Shown one piece after another: positions 1-10,400 of a stretch of 64,000 nt of DNA. The notes beneath the pieces were generated by a model. That model searched no databases. It was not told the DNA's origin and saw only the letters and a list, made by a program, of their open reading frames with translations. The DNA is from Atriophallophorus winterbourni (taxonomy: Eukaryota; Platyhelminthes; Trematoda; Plagiorchiida; Microphallidae): positions 1-64,000 of the forward strand of contig JACCGJ010012752.1 in assembly GCA_013407085.1 (NCBI GenBank), read 5' to 3'. Position 1 is the first letter of the stretch; every line of letters begins with the position of its first letter. The position numbers and the translations under genes were made by a program.

Positions 1-170
1 AACTCGATGGACCAAAGAAAATAAAGGGCGAATATGATCAAATTATAAACGTTATGATCAAATTATAATCATGGTTTTCGCGCCAAATAATTTAAATCAA
101 TGTTGACATAGAGTCGTAATATTTTTAAAGATATTGAGTTTTTAGGGAAAATAAACGTCTTTTCCCATTA
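1..170 (-). repeat. LTR (3' copy, partial)
   Basis: Nearly identical to 2786..2948, apart from scattered substitutions and a short extra segment near 116..123. It starts directly beside the polypurine tract at 171. The far end runs off the window. Confidence 0.8.
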
Positions 171-185
171 CCTCCCTTTTTAAAA
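171..185 (-). other. Polypurine tract
   Basis: On the minus strand this is a purine run (A-rich, then GGGAGG) directly upstream of the LTR start at 170. This is where plus-strand DNA synthesis primes in LTR retrotransposons. Its position fixes the LTR boundary and the element's orientation. Confidence 0.7.
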
Positions 186-189
186 TGAC

Positions 190-1872
190 TCAGTACCGAC
201 AGAGCTTGGGGTTCACTTGAAGTGGTACGACAGTTTTGCGTCTTCGGTTAGTCCATCGTCGGGGTTCCAGTGCGCGATCGGGAGCGATATTTTCAGGTGG
301 TATTTCAACCGGGGGAGATGGGAGCTGGAAGGTATCAAATAGAAGATCCAACGGAAGATTCACTGGTTGCGCAGTTTCTAACTCCGACTGTCCTTTTCTT
401 GGTCTCAATTGATTGAGATGGCGTATCCAAATGTCGTTTCCAACTTGGATATCGAACATGACGCTACCTCTCCGACATACAACCTTGCCTTCGATCCATG
501 AGTTTCTTCGTTGTCGATAATCAAGAGCATAGACGCTGGATCCCACTTTGAAGCTACTTTGACTGAGATGCTGATGAACATGAGTTTGCGGTGGCTTCGG
601 GATCATTGCGTTATTGACTGTACGAAGTTTCCTACCCATTAGTGCCTCTGCTGGCGTTTGACTATTCATCAGGGATTCGTGTGGGGTCGTCCGTTAGACT
701 AACAGGAATCGTTGCAAGTTGTCGACGGTAGACCCCTCCCCTCGAGACTTGAGCATTGCTCTTTTGAATGTGTCGACAAACCTCTCCGCTTGTCCGTTCG
801 ATTGGGGATGGTAGATCGGAGTCCGGATATGCTCAATTGCATTCTTCTTGCAGAATTCGGCAAAATGAGCTGATGTGAATTGGGATCCATTATCTGAGAC
901 AATGATGTCGGGAACTCCGTGTTGGCTGAATATCGAAGTGAGTGCTCCGATTGTGGTCGAACTTGTGGCAGGAGAGAGCGGAATGATTTCTGGCCATTTC
1001 GAATAAGCGTCTACCAAGACTAAGTAGGTGGTTCCGTTGAGTGGGCCGGCGAAGTCAATGTGTATACGCGACCATGCTTTGTCAGGTCGAGGCCACGGAA
1101 CCGGTGTTGCGTGAGCAGGAAGTTTTGCCGATTGTTGACAATTAGTACAGCGCCTGACAAATTCGGTGATGTCAGCGTCCATTCCTGGCCAGTAGGCGAA
1201 ACTTCGAGCGATTGCTTTCATCCGATTGAGCCCCGGATGTCCAGCATGAAATTGACGTATTACCCGTTGACGCAAAGCAGCGGCAGCGGGAAAAACGACT
1301 GGAGCACCAAACATGAGACAGTCATCCACGATTGATAAGGATTCCCGTCTTTGGAACAGTTGATTGCCAGTCAATTGTGGTGCTAGCCTAGGCCAGCCAG
1401 ATTGAACATACCTGATAGCTTCTGAGAGAACCTCGTCGTCGTTCAGTGTCCTCTTGATATCTGCGACCGTCACGGGGAGGTTTCGGACTGCTGTGGTCAA
1501 CTGATCGCGTACATACTGCTTAGTAGATATTGCTGCAACCCTGTCAGAGGGTGCATTGCTGCACTGGATTTGGTTGCACAAAACATTGATTGGGTGATCT
1601 GATGAAAACCTCTCCTGGTTTTGCTGCGGCTTTGAAAAGGGCCTCGAAATCTTTGGTTCCGACGAAACTTGTTGTTTCGTTCTGGATCTGCAGAATCCTT
1701 CTTTGTGGCCTGTGACGTTGCACTGACTGCAAAAGTGTTGTTTAAAGGGACAATATCGGGCGTAGTGCCAGGCCCCGCAATGCCAACATGAATACGGTGG
1801 CGCTGGAATCTTGCGACGAATGCCAATTGCCTCGGTGAACGGCATGGACGGTGTCGGTGCCATGACTCCCAT
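190..1872 (-). pseudogene. Pol remnant: double zinc knuckle fused to integrase
   Basis: One reading frame runs from an ATG at 1872. Two nucleocapsid zinc knuckles come first: C29-C32-H36-C41 (CX2CX3HX4C) and C48-C51-H56-C61 (CX2CX4HX4C). Integrase follows, with the H209-H212-C242-C245 zinc site and catalytic triad D273, D327 and E363; the last two are 35 residues apart (DD35E). A TAA at 694..696 falls where related integrases read on, and the same frame continues without other stops to 190 through the integrase C-terminal region. All integrase catalytic residues survive, so the copy is probably not old. The joint between knuckles and integrase marks the deletion of protease, RT and RNase H. 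Confidence 0.88.
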
Positions 1873-2542
1873 GTTGAATCATTGCCGAATCTTCTTGGAG
1901 ACGGACCAGTCGTAGATATTCATCACTAATGGCTTGGAGAGTGAAGGAATGTTCTTGCTCAAGTTTGTTGAGTAGTCGCGTTTGAATATCAGCGAAATGT
2001 GGAGATACCAGACTGCATATGAATATCAGGGACTTGAACTGGTCGTCTGTGAGGGACCGCAACTTGAAGCGTTCACATTCGCGATTGACAATGCCCATGT
2101 GCGTCAGGAAGTCGTCAGTGTCGTTCATTTTCAGCTTGAGGCACCTGTAACGAGTGTTGAAGAGAGATACATGCTCACCGAAAAGTTCAATCAGTGACTT
2201 GATCGTCTCATCAAAATTTCTATCCCGAGGATTCTTGGGAAGGATCAGGTTGCAGTACTTATCCAGCTCTGCTGGGCCAAGTTTACGTAGCAGCAGCCGG
2301 ACTTTCCATGCATCATCTAGGGCTGAAAAATCAACACGAAAAAGGTCTTCATAACGTCTGAACCAAGTTTCAAACGTGACGTTTGCTTCCGGATCATAGG
2401 CAAATTCTACGATTCTGTTCGCAATTCCGTCAACGGAGGGTGGAATAGCACGTGCTTTTGTGCTTGGTACTTGCTTTTGCAGAAGAAGTTCCATCAGCAT
2501 CATTTGTCGCTCCAAAAGAATTTCTATCTTTGATTGTTCCAT
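1742..2542 (-). CDS. Gag of the gypsy element
   Basis: The 266-residue frame starts at an ATG at 2542. Residues 1 to ~25 are rich in Leu, Met, Glu and Gln and may form a coiled coil. The central part is a helical retrotransposon Gag/capsid-like region with a typical WxxRxEDLF-like segment. The zinc knuckles are not in this frame. They lie in the overlapping frame that opens at 1872, giving a 131-bp overlap in which the downstream frame is +1 relative to Gag. Gag would form the particle around the RNA. The last ~35 residues look like out-of-frame reading of the knuckle region. Confidence 0.75.
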   Translation of the reverse strand: MEQSKIEILLERQMMLMELLLQKQVPSTKARAIPPSVDGIANRIVEFAYDPEANVTFETWFRRYEDLFRVDFSALDDAWKVRLLLRKLGPAELDKYCNLILPKNPRDRNFDETIKSLIELFGEHVSLFNTRYRCLKLKMNDTDDFLTHMGIVNRECERFKLRSLTDDQFKSLIFICSLVSPHFADIQTRLLNKLEQEHSFTLQAISDEYLRLVRLQEDSAMIQHGSHGTDTVHAVHRGNWHSSQDSSATVFMLALRGLALRPILSL

Positions 2543-2785
2543 GATTTCGTAACTTTAATAAACCCGTCGCCAAACTGTTACGTTTTTGATATGGAGCTAA
2601 TAATGCACCCGGATATGCTTCCCACGATATTGCCCAACCGACTATTGAGAGAGAAGACCAAGGCTTCAGAGAAGTTCGTATGGCAGCTCACTTCCAATAA
2701 TAACAAACATGGTTTACTCATCCATATATAGGCTGAGAATGTAAAAGGAATGACCTTGGAAAATAGCACATTAAAACCGCGTCAA
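2543..2785 (-). other. Leader or rest of LTR between Gag and the right LTR repeat
   Basis: No coding similarity is seen. Part of this may be LTR not visible in the left copy because of the window edge. The primer-binding site should lie here, close upstream of Gag, but I could not match it to a tRNA. Confidence 0.4.
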
Positions 2786-2948
2786 GGACTCGATGAACCA
2801 AAGAGAATAAAGGGCGAATTTGATCAAATTATAAACGTAATGATCAAATTATAATCATGGTTTTCTCGCCGAATAATTTAAATCAATGTTGACATAGAGT
2901 CTTTAAAGATATTGAGTTTTTAGGGAAAATAAACGTCTTTTCCCATTA
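2786..2948 (-). repeat. LTR (5' copy)
   Basis: Direct repeat of 1..170. The shared sequence stops at 2948, where RNase H coding sequence of the neighbouring element begins abruptly. Confidence 0.8.
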
Positions 2949-4175
2949 GATAGAGCGTCTGCCTCGACGTTGCTGGGTCCGTCGATGTACCTTACGTCAG
3001 TGGAAAACTGCGCGAAGTAGTCCAAGTGGCGAGTTTCCTGACGCGATTAGTGGTCGTCGGCAGCGCTGAAGGCGTGGATCAAGGGCTTATGGTCCGTATG
3101 GATGGTGAACTGACGTCCTTCTAGGGTGTGTCGAAAGTGTTTTACTGCGAGGTTCATCGCAAGTAGTTCTCGGCTGAGGGTACTATACCTGATTTGAGCT
3201 GGTTGCAGCTTTCGTTAAAAGAATGAGAGTGGTGCGCACTCGCCGTCAATGATTTGCTGTAGAACGGCACCGACAGCCACTTGAGAAGCGTCTGTTTTTT
3301 GCACGAGCTTCACTTGACTGTCCGTGGAGAGATCAGCCAGCGAAGTGAGCGTAATGAGGCATGCTTTAACTGATTGAAACGCGGCGATAGCTTCCGTTTT
3401 ATTTTGTTGACCGTCTTTGGATTTCCACGCAAAAGGTCGGTTAACGGTCGGCATTTGTTCACGCAGTTTGGTATGAATCTGCCGTAGAAGTTTATGAATC
3501 CTAGGAATCGACGTAGCTGGCGAAGATACGTTGGAGTGGAGTAGTCTTCAATCGCCGAGATTTTCTGCGGAATGGAAGTGATTCCACGAGAATCGATTGT
3601 ATGTCCTAGGATTTCTAGGGCTGGTAGGCTGAATTGGCATTTTGCATTGTTGATAACGACGTTGTATTCCTGAAGACGCTGAAAAACCAGTCAAAGATGG
3701 TCCATATGCTGCTCGTGGATTTCACTAGCGACAAGAATGTCATCGATATAGGCGAAGGTGAATGGTAGACCTCGCATGACTTGGTCGATGAAGCGCTCGA
3801 AAGTTTGAGTTGCGTTTCTGAGTCCGAACAGCATGCGAAGGAACTCGTATAGACAGAAAGGGTTCGTGACAGCAGTCTTTGGAACGTCGGCATCTGCTAT
3901 AGGGATTTGATGGTAAGCACGAACAAGATCGATTTGGGAAAATATCTTCTTGCCACTGGCGCTCAGAAAAGATCCTGGATGTGAGGTATGGGATACCTGT
4001 TAGGCACAGTGAGCTTATTGAGGCCTCTGTAATCACCACATGGTCTCCAGTCGCCTGATTTTTTCAAAACCATATGTAAAGGCGATGACCATGGGCTATT
4101 AGAGGGTCGAATAATCCTGAGTGGTAGAAGTTGCTCAAACTCCGCTTTGGCAGCAGTGAGCTTCTCAGGAGACAA
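2949..4175 (-). pseudogene. Reverse transcriptase and partial RNase H, frameshifted
   Basis: The frame ending near 3963 carries the start of a gypsy RT, with the conserved [11 protein letters not shown] segment followed by PIPHIQD. The frame then shifts; the next frame holds the AxHQIP-like region. The catalytic YIDD box is encoded at 3739..3750. The connection domain is seen near 3215..3600 (frame 3454..3215), and RNase H runs on to 2949. An internal stop near 3690 and at least two frameshifts prevent a full-length protein. The enzyme would have copied the element RNA into DNA in the Gag particle. Confidence 0.85.
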
Positions 4176-4319
4176 TCGTTGGGGTCTTGCGTTCGTAGGC
4201 GGGCCGGTCGTGAGGATTTGGTGAGAAATCCCGTGTCGGATCTCTGGCGTGCAGCGAGATGGCTAAATGATAGCCTGGTAGTCTTGAAGCAGCGTTGCAA
4301 TTTTGCCGTCATGTAGGGC

Positions 4320-4723
4320 GAGTTTAAGTCCTATCGAATTGATCGATGTCGTTTTCCCTGTGACTCGGCCTGCGGATTTGCTGTTTAACAGTTGTTCGCG
4401 CTGAACGTTGACTACTAACCCAAATTCTGTCAAAAGGTCGGCTCCGATGATCGGCTGACGAACGTCGGCGACGATTATTATCCATGGAAGATTTCAGCCC
4501 AAACCGAGGTTTAGCAGAAGGAGACACTGGCCATACGTTTTGATACGTGTCCCGTTCGCCGCTTGCAGATTGACGCCAGTTGAGTCCATGCGAGTGCTTG
4601 CACTCTGTGGTGGAATGACACTCACCTCCGCTCCTGTGGCAATCAGGAAGCGTAGACCTGTCGGTAAATCGTTAATATAAAAAAGGCGACTTACGGTGCG
4701 GCCAGCTGCAGCCGTCGCGATTA
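4320..4723 (-). pseudogene. Retropepsin-like aspartic protease, inactive
   Basis: Around 4620..4660 the frame resembles the retropepsin active-site segment, but the catalytic Asp of DTGA is replaced by Ala (codon 4640..4638), giving ATGA. An IIGxDLL segment typical of the protease C-terminal half follows near 4430..4460, and a stop lies between the two. This lost aspartate alone would abolish protease activity. Confidence 0.65.
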
Positions 4724-5530
4724 TTAGCTGACATGCTCTTCTCCCGCCGTAACTTGACTGGCGTTGGGGAACGAGCAGGGCTGCACACAGTGCCTGGCAT
4801 TAGTACCAATCTGTTTATGGTACTTGCAGTACCCTGTGTGGAAAACCCGGCGCGAATCGCGTGTGTCATTGTTATGTGGACGACGTTTTTGCCTCTGAGG
4901 GTTACGCTGTTGATACGTCGTATGTATTGATAGTGTGAGACGTTCGATTGCGTCCTCCAAACGAACAACACGTGCGTCCATTGGTGCTTGTGGCGTGTCT
5001 GCGGTCACCACTTGCACTGAGTCATTGCTTGTTAGACACTCGTTTACCTTGTCGGCGGCGAGTGCTAATTTCTGCAGGGGTGCGTCGGTGTTCTGTACGG
5101 ATAGGACAGCACTGGTGCTAGCAGGATGCCACTTGGTCCATAAGTGCTTTCGCACAGAATCACCGATATTGTTGCCGCCTGCGAGTGTGCGCATATGCCT
5201 CAATAGTTGTGATAGTTTTCGATCGCCCAACTCCGTTTCCCGGAGGAGTTGATGCAAGCGCGCTTCTCTGGACGTACCGAAGCGTTGTAAAATTGCATCC
5301 TTCGATTTGTCATATGAGTTTTCTATTGGTTTGGGGTACAGAATATCGATCATTTCGGTTGCGACCTCCGTAGGAAGGTTAGAGGTAACCTTAGCGAACT
5401 TGGTATCCTGTGATTTGATACGATAGCTCTCGAACTGAGCTTCGACCAAAACAAACCAAACTCTCGAGTTTGAAATCCCGAAAGGAGGCCATTTGACATT
5501 AGAATTAATAGCAGCGTCGTCACCGGTGGA
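4724..5530 (-). pseudogene. Gag of the CsRn1-like element
   Basis: The open stretch from 5449 to 4724 encodes about 241 residues and can be extended in frame to about 5530 through a WPPF...VWF-like segment typical of the Gag N-terminus. I see no ATG for it, so the true start is uncertain or lost. A capsid-like helical region is followed by a basic Arg/Gln-rich stretch and a C-terminal CX2HX9CX3C (CHCC) finger. This finger, instead of a CCHC knuckle, defines the CsRn1 clade. Confidence 0.8.
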
Positions 5531-5540
5531 GATGACGAGT

Positions 5541-6047
5541 ACGCAATTGAGAAAGAAAAAATTAATACGTGCTAACCAGTTTGTAGCAGATAACCCGAGC
5601 GTTACGTAAATAGTAATTATTTCAAGTGTAGGATTATGACGTGTGTGAAATTATACATAAATATATATAATTATATTTATGTAAGATAAGAAGACACTCG
5701 GTATCAACAACTGATTTACGTAATCCTTGTGTGGTCCCCTCAAATTATTGCTAACAATATATTTGACCCTTGCCTTTTCTTCACCGGGATAATCGCTCGT
5801 CGTACATGAACACAGCAGTGAATAACCGAAAAGTGAAGAAATGTGCTGAGTCAGTAATCTGAAAACACCTAAATAGTGGTTTGGCACAACGTAAGTAGTC
5901 AGACGTTCACGCTGTAGGAAGCACAAATGTGTGTTCAGTTGATTTAAACAAAACGACACACGGCATATTGATGGAAAAAGTTTATGGAAATAAACTTACT
6001 TTTAGAATTATTAAGGAATTATTTCAAATGGAAATATTTCCTACAGG
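5541..6047. other. No gene seen
   Basis: AT-rich sequence between the gypsy remnant and the LINE fragment. It may hold the LTR of the CsRn1-like element, but there is no second copy in the window to define it. Confidence 0.4.
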
Positions 6048-6930
6048 TCAATGGCTCCCAACAGTTGACCTGCAACAACCCTTGTGTATTGGCACGACTA
6101 TGGCTTCCTTCCACTCACTTGACACCACTCCCAGTTGCAGGCATGAATTAAAGAGCTGGCAAAATGGTTCGGTAAGTACTGAGGCAAGATTTTTAAGCAT
6201 AAATGATTTGATGCCATCCTGTCCCTCAGATTTGTTGACGCGAAAATGGATAAGTGCATCAGCCTCATTGAAGGACAACTCAACTAATACATAGACACCA
6301 GGTGTCAGGCCAAGCAGACCCGACGGTGCGTTTGAAAAACGCACGTTGAACGCTAATGAAAAACACTGAGAAGGCAGTCGCCTTAGACAAGTTGGTATCA
6401 GCTACTTTTCTGTCCTGCAGTTTCTAATGTCATATGCATTCCCTGGTTTTTCCTCTTGACTGTGCGTAGCTGTGAAACCTTTTTAGATTGGATTTAGCAT
6501 CCCTAGCTAAAGATAACTCAAAATCCTGTTTCATAAAATGCTCTAATTTAATGCAAGCATTCCGAGCGGTTTTGTAGCGAGCACAAGAACCAGAAGTAAG
6601 GGTTTGTTTATATTGCCCCCATAGGCGATCCCGTTTACGGGTAGACCTACGGACTCGAGGAGACCACCAGGGCGGCCTTTGCTACCTTCTCACACACTGC
6701 AGCGGAGCGTGCTTGTCTTGTAACTCGTTTAGAAATATAAAAATTCTATTCCAGTTTTCACTTATATTGGAGTCGCTAGATAATTGAAGGGAAGATTTTG
6801 AAGTCTGCAGGAGTAAAACCCGGTCTACAAGCCTGAAATTGTGTCTAGGACGAGAGAAATGTTTGTGAAAACGCAATGTTGCTTCGAAGCTTATCATTAC
6901 GTGATCGGTTTGTCGAGCGGTGGTAGGTAC
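6048..6930 (-). mobile_element. Non-LTR retrotransposon fragment (linker and RT start)
   Basis: From right to left, frame 6897..6682 holds the region between endonuclease and RT, ending in a KHAPL motif typical of CR1/Jockey-like LINEs. Degraded basic coding sequence follows, and then frame 6344..6048 holds the first RT blocks, with GQDGI, LFNxCLQ and WKEAIVVPIHKG-like segments. The catalytic palm motifs are absent, so the fragment is truncated at the left end. Several frame breaks show it is old. Confidence 0.75.
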
Positions 6931-7154
6931 TTTAAATACCTAACGGCTTCTAGCTTGGATAACCTAAGGCCCGTTGGTTCTTAATACGCAATGATTCATT
7001 CTACCTACAGTTAATAACCATCTAACTATATAGAGAGAAAAATTAGCGTGTGCGCGAGAATCTCAACTTCGAACCATAATAGAAATATTTAAAGCGCGGT
7101 TAACTTAAAATGGTTTCGACCTCTTAAGCGCCTTGTATTTAAAGAGCGCTTGTT
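6931..7154 (+). other. Upstream region of the PP2A B56 gene
   Basis: AT-rich, with no recognised promoter element. An in-frame TAA at 7140..7142 lies four codons before the ATG at 7155, so exon 1 cannot extend further in this frame without splicing. Confidence 0.4.
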
Positions 7155-7485
7155 ATGCGAGATTGTGGTTTTATTGATGAAACCCATAAACTTAATATAA
7201 TATTCTCTGATACATCGGCAATGAATTCATTCTCCCCATCTTCTCAGTCGTCCCGTCCAACTATCAATTCATCACGTGATAAACACGCGGATTCTGTATC
7301 GCCTACAGACTCCACTACCAGGTTTCCCAACATGCACCATTCAGTGGCTCATCCACCACCTACGCAACTCATAAAGGTTAATACGAATTCCGCTCCCGCC
7401 ATAATGCGTAAAGAAAAGCCCCACACATCTTCCCGTTTCAATATTGCGAAAAATCGGGAGTTATCGTCATTACCTCACATAAAAG
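7155..7485 (+). CDS. PPP2R5C: PPP2R5 exon 1
   Basis: Residues 1 to 110 plus one base (phase 1). The N-terminal tail is rich in Ser, Thr and Pro. It ends in the [16 protein letters not shown] segment that precedes the B56 core. The start is ATG 7155 or the in-frame Met23 at 7221; both lie after the in-frame stop at 7140. The donor is GTAGGA at 7486. Confidence 0.85.
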
Positions 7486-10400
7486 GTAGGATTTTTATGT
7501 TCGTTTTATGATTCTGTTACGCCACAAGTTTATTTTTGGCAAACGTTTTCATGAACCAGTAGAGTTATTGCTTGCTTCTTAATAATCTATTTGAACTTAC
7601 TTAAATTTCAGTTTTCACGCTATTTTACCTTTCGCTCATCCAGCTGACTCTGTTCCTAGTTTTTAATACAATCTATTTTTTTAATATTTGTTATACATGC
7701 GTCTAAACTAATAGAAACGAACGTTTGATCATTCTAAATGCAACTTGCAACTTTCGTCATAGATACTAAAATTTCGATAGGTTACTTATGACCACCCGTG
7801 GTGATTTGCATTAACTTTATTTGTATATTTGCATAAAACTCCGATGAAACTATATAGAAATTTTGTTATTCTATTGTTTCTAATAAATGCTTCTGATTCT
7901 GATACAAAAGCATAAGTTCGAATACGTTTATGTGTCTTAAAGCAGGCCTCGCTCGCTTTCAAACCGCATCTTCTGCTTCTTGCACCGGCCTACACAGCTG
8001 CCCGTAACTTACGATTATCCAGCCAATTTTGCAAGTTTTGCAGTGAAGCAACCACGTGAAAATGGCCTAAGTATTAGTGTAGGAAAATTAGAACAGTTGG
8101 TGCAAGATTAAAGCAATAAGTGTGCAATAAATATATCACCCAAAGCTTTACCAATTTCTGCTTAAAAATAAAAAGTACAGTTTTGAGAATGCTGCATGTA
8201 GTGTTGCGTGGTGGCCAGTGCGAATAAGTAAACATGAAATGCCGTGGTTAAGCCGACTAATTTTATGTGAGAGCTTGAAATAATGCTACGGTGATGAACC
8301 AGCGGAGACGAGTAGTAGAAATCCCTGCGTGTGTAGTCAGCTCCTTTGTCAGAACACGGTACACAAACGAAGGTTTTTAACTGAGAACAGTTTATGTTTC
8401 CTCAGCTGTGCCTCGTGTTGAGGATTTTCACTGGTTTTTTGGTTGCTGTAGTCCTTCAGCCAGGAGCTCTATGGGCTGAGAGATATTACACTGGAAATAG
8501 ACCATCAGGTGACGCTGGAAAGGTGAACGTCGAATGTTCGAATAATGTTTTGTCATGAGCATTTTAGGACTATTGAATATCCTGCTTGCTAAGTGACCAC
8601 ATGTATCCAGCTGGCAAGCATATTGAGTCATTTATACCTTTAAAGTAATCAAACGCGTAAAGTTTGCTGATTTTGTTCCGGTAATCTTGGCTTAGCCATC
8701 CACCTTAATACAGATACGGCTACCATGACATTTTCCGTCATAAAATTGTTTGTGTATTGTACGAAATCACAATCCTGGATCGAATCAAGGTGCACATAGT
8801 CATAGGCTGATATCCTGTCAGGTTTCCAAGCCTAGGCAAATGCCGAGCAAAAAATGGCAGTGAGACTTTTACATGTTCCCGCGTGCAGCTATGCTTGTGT
8901 ATGTATGTAGGTATGTAGGTAGATAGGTAAGGTTAACATATCTTGAACCTGTTAGGCTTGCTTCGCAAATTTCGTTCAAAACCAGGTTGATGTCGGTAAA
9001 TTGCGTCCTAAAATTTTTGGAAGATTTTTCTTGTATTATTACTACCGTACACTACTATTTACATGTATTTCTTAATATCGGTCACTCAGCATGTAAGCAT
9101 ATCATTTTTGATTTGGCGAATTTCAATATTTACCACTTTCATGATTCCGCTTCTTGTTCACAGATGCCGAAACAAATGAAAAACGAGAACAATTGTTCAT
9201 TCAAAAGCTCCAGCAATGCACAGTCGTCTTCGATTTCGTTCCCGATATTTTAAGTGACATGAAAGATAAAGAGATCAAACGGGAGGCCTTGCATGAACTT
9301 ACTGATTATATTGTCGAAAATACGGGTTGTATTACCGACGCCATGTACCCAGAAGTCATGCGTATGATTGAAGCCAACTTGTTCCGTACGCTACCCCCAC
9401 CAGCAATCCATCAGGTGCCGAGTTTGATCCAGAAGAGGATGAACCCACTTTGGAAGCAGCATGGCCTCATCTTCAAGTACGTCTTGTGTCATGGATGTGC
9501 AATCGTGCGATACGTTTGTGCTGCGGCTAACACCCTTCTAAAATGATTGCCCACCGTTAGTGAGCTGCATGCTGAAATACGCCGGAGTCTCACTACCAGT
9601 TTCTATTTTCTATCTCATATCTGTCTAGGCCTGGGCATCCTAACAGTATCTCAACCCGCGTAAGTTTCTGAATGTGCGGCACTTTGCCTGGGCAGGCTTT
9701 TGCTTATATACATCATACACCACTACGTCTTGTCATAATCATCATCATCAAAGATAGTAATACACCGGTAGCACGAACCGAATGCTAACTGCCATCACCA
9801 TAAAAAGTAAAAGCCTCAAATGGGGAAGGTGGGACTTAAATTGCTACGGCTTCTATAGAAGAGTAAGCACAAACAAACTGGGAGAGGTGCCTACACCTCG
9901 AATGGAACATACATTCAAACAAGTTTCGTGAGTAGAGCAAGCACGGCAGCTTCACTTGATCACACTGTTCCGCTTGACAAGGGAAGCATCCAAGAATCTT
10001 AGTGCAAGACCGCCATTGAAGCGTAAAGCGTAACCACTGAGATAGTTTATCGCGGGGACACCAGCCTGGAAGACGCGCTGCGCCTACTTTGGAAAGGTTA
10101 CTAGTAAGGGTTTTTAACTGCCTATGCCGTGTGACGGTTTGGCCACCCCGAGATTTACGCCAATCAGGATGTGGCGTTGCAAAAAGTATCCGTTTCGGCA
10201 TCCGTAAAACGTGACCCAGCCAGCGTAACCTATGCAGGTTGATCTGCTTCTCTATATCGACATTACTATCCAATAACTTATTTCGGAGAGCATCGGTGCG
10301 CATACGATTGTAACAGTTAACTCGTAAAATGTTGCGGAGACACCGGTTGTCAAATACTTGGAGACGCTGAATGTGTTCTTTACGTAAGGTCTAGGTTTCG

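Larger units (their letters stand above)
1..2948 (-). mobile_element. Ty3/gypsy LTR retrotransposon, internally deleted
   Basis: The element reads right to left: LTR sequence, Gag, zinc knuckles joined directly to integrase, polypurine tract, LTR sequence. The same ~160-bp sequence lies at both ends in the same orientation, which is the LTR signature. Protease, reverse transcriptase and RNase H are missing: the double zinc knuckle is followed within about 60 residues by the segment just ahead of integrase. It is therefore a non-autonomous deletion derivative. The outer end of the left LTR lies beyond the window, so a target-site duplication cannot be checked. It abuts a second gypsy element at 2949 and may have inserted into it. 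Confidence 0.85.
2949..5540 (-). mobile_element. CsRn1-like Ty3/gypsy element, truncated and decayed
   Basis: Reading right to left: Gag with a CHCC finger, protease, reverse transcriptase and part of RNase H. It then stops at the LTR of the neighbouring element; integrase and 3' LTR are not seen. The CX2HX9CX3C Gag finger is the known mark of the CsRn1 clade, first described in the liver fluke Clonorchis. Frames are broken in several places, so the copy is dead. If the element at 1..2948 inserted into it, the missing integrase half should lie left of the window. Confidence 0.82.

Noticed and set aside
5510..5535. GGTGACGACGCTG as primer-binding site of the CsRn1-like element
   Set aside because: Only a partial resemblance to the tRNA-Trp-type site, it overlaps possible Gag sequence, and no LTR end is visible.
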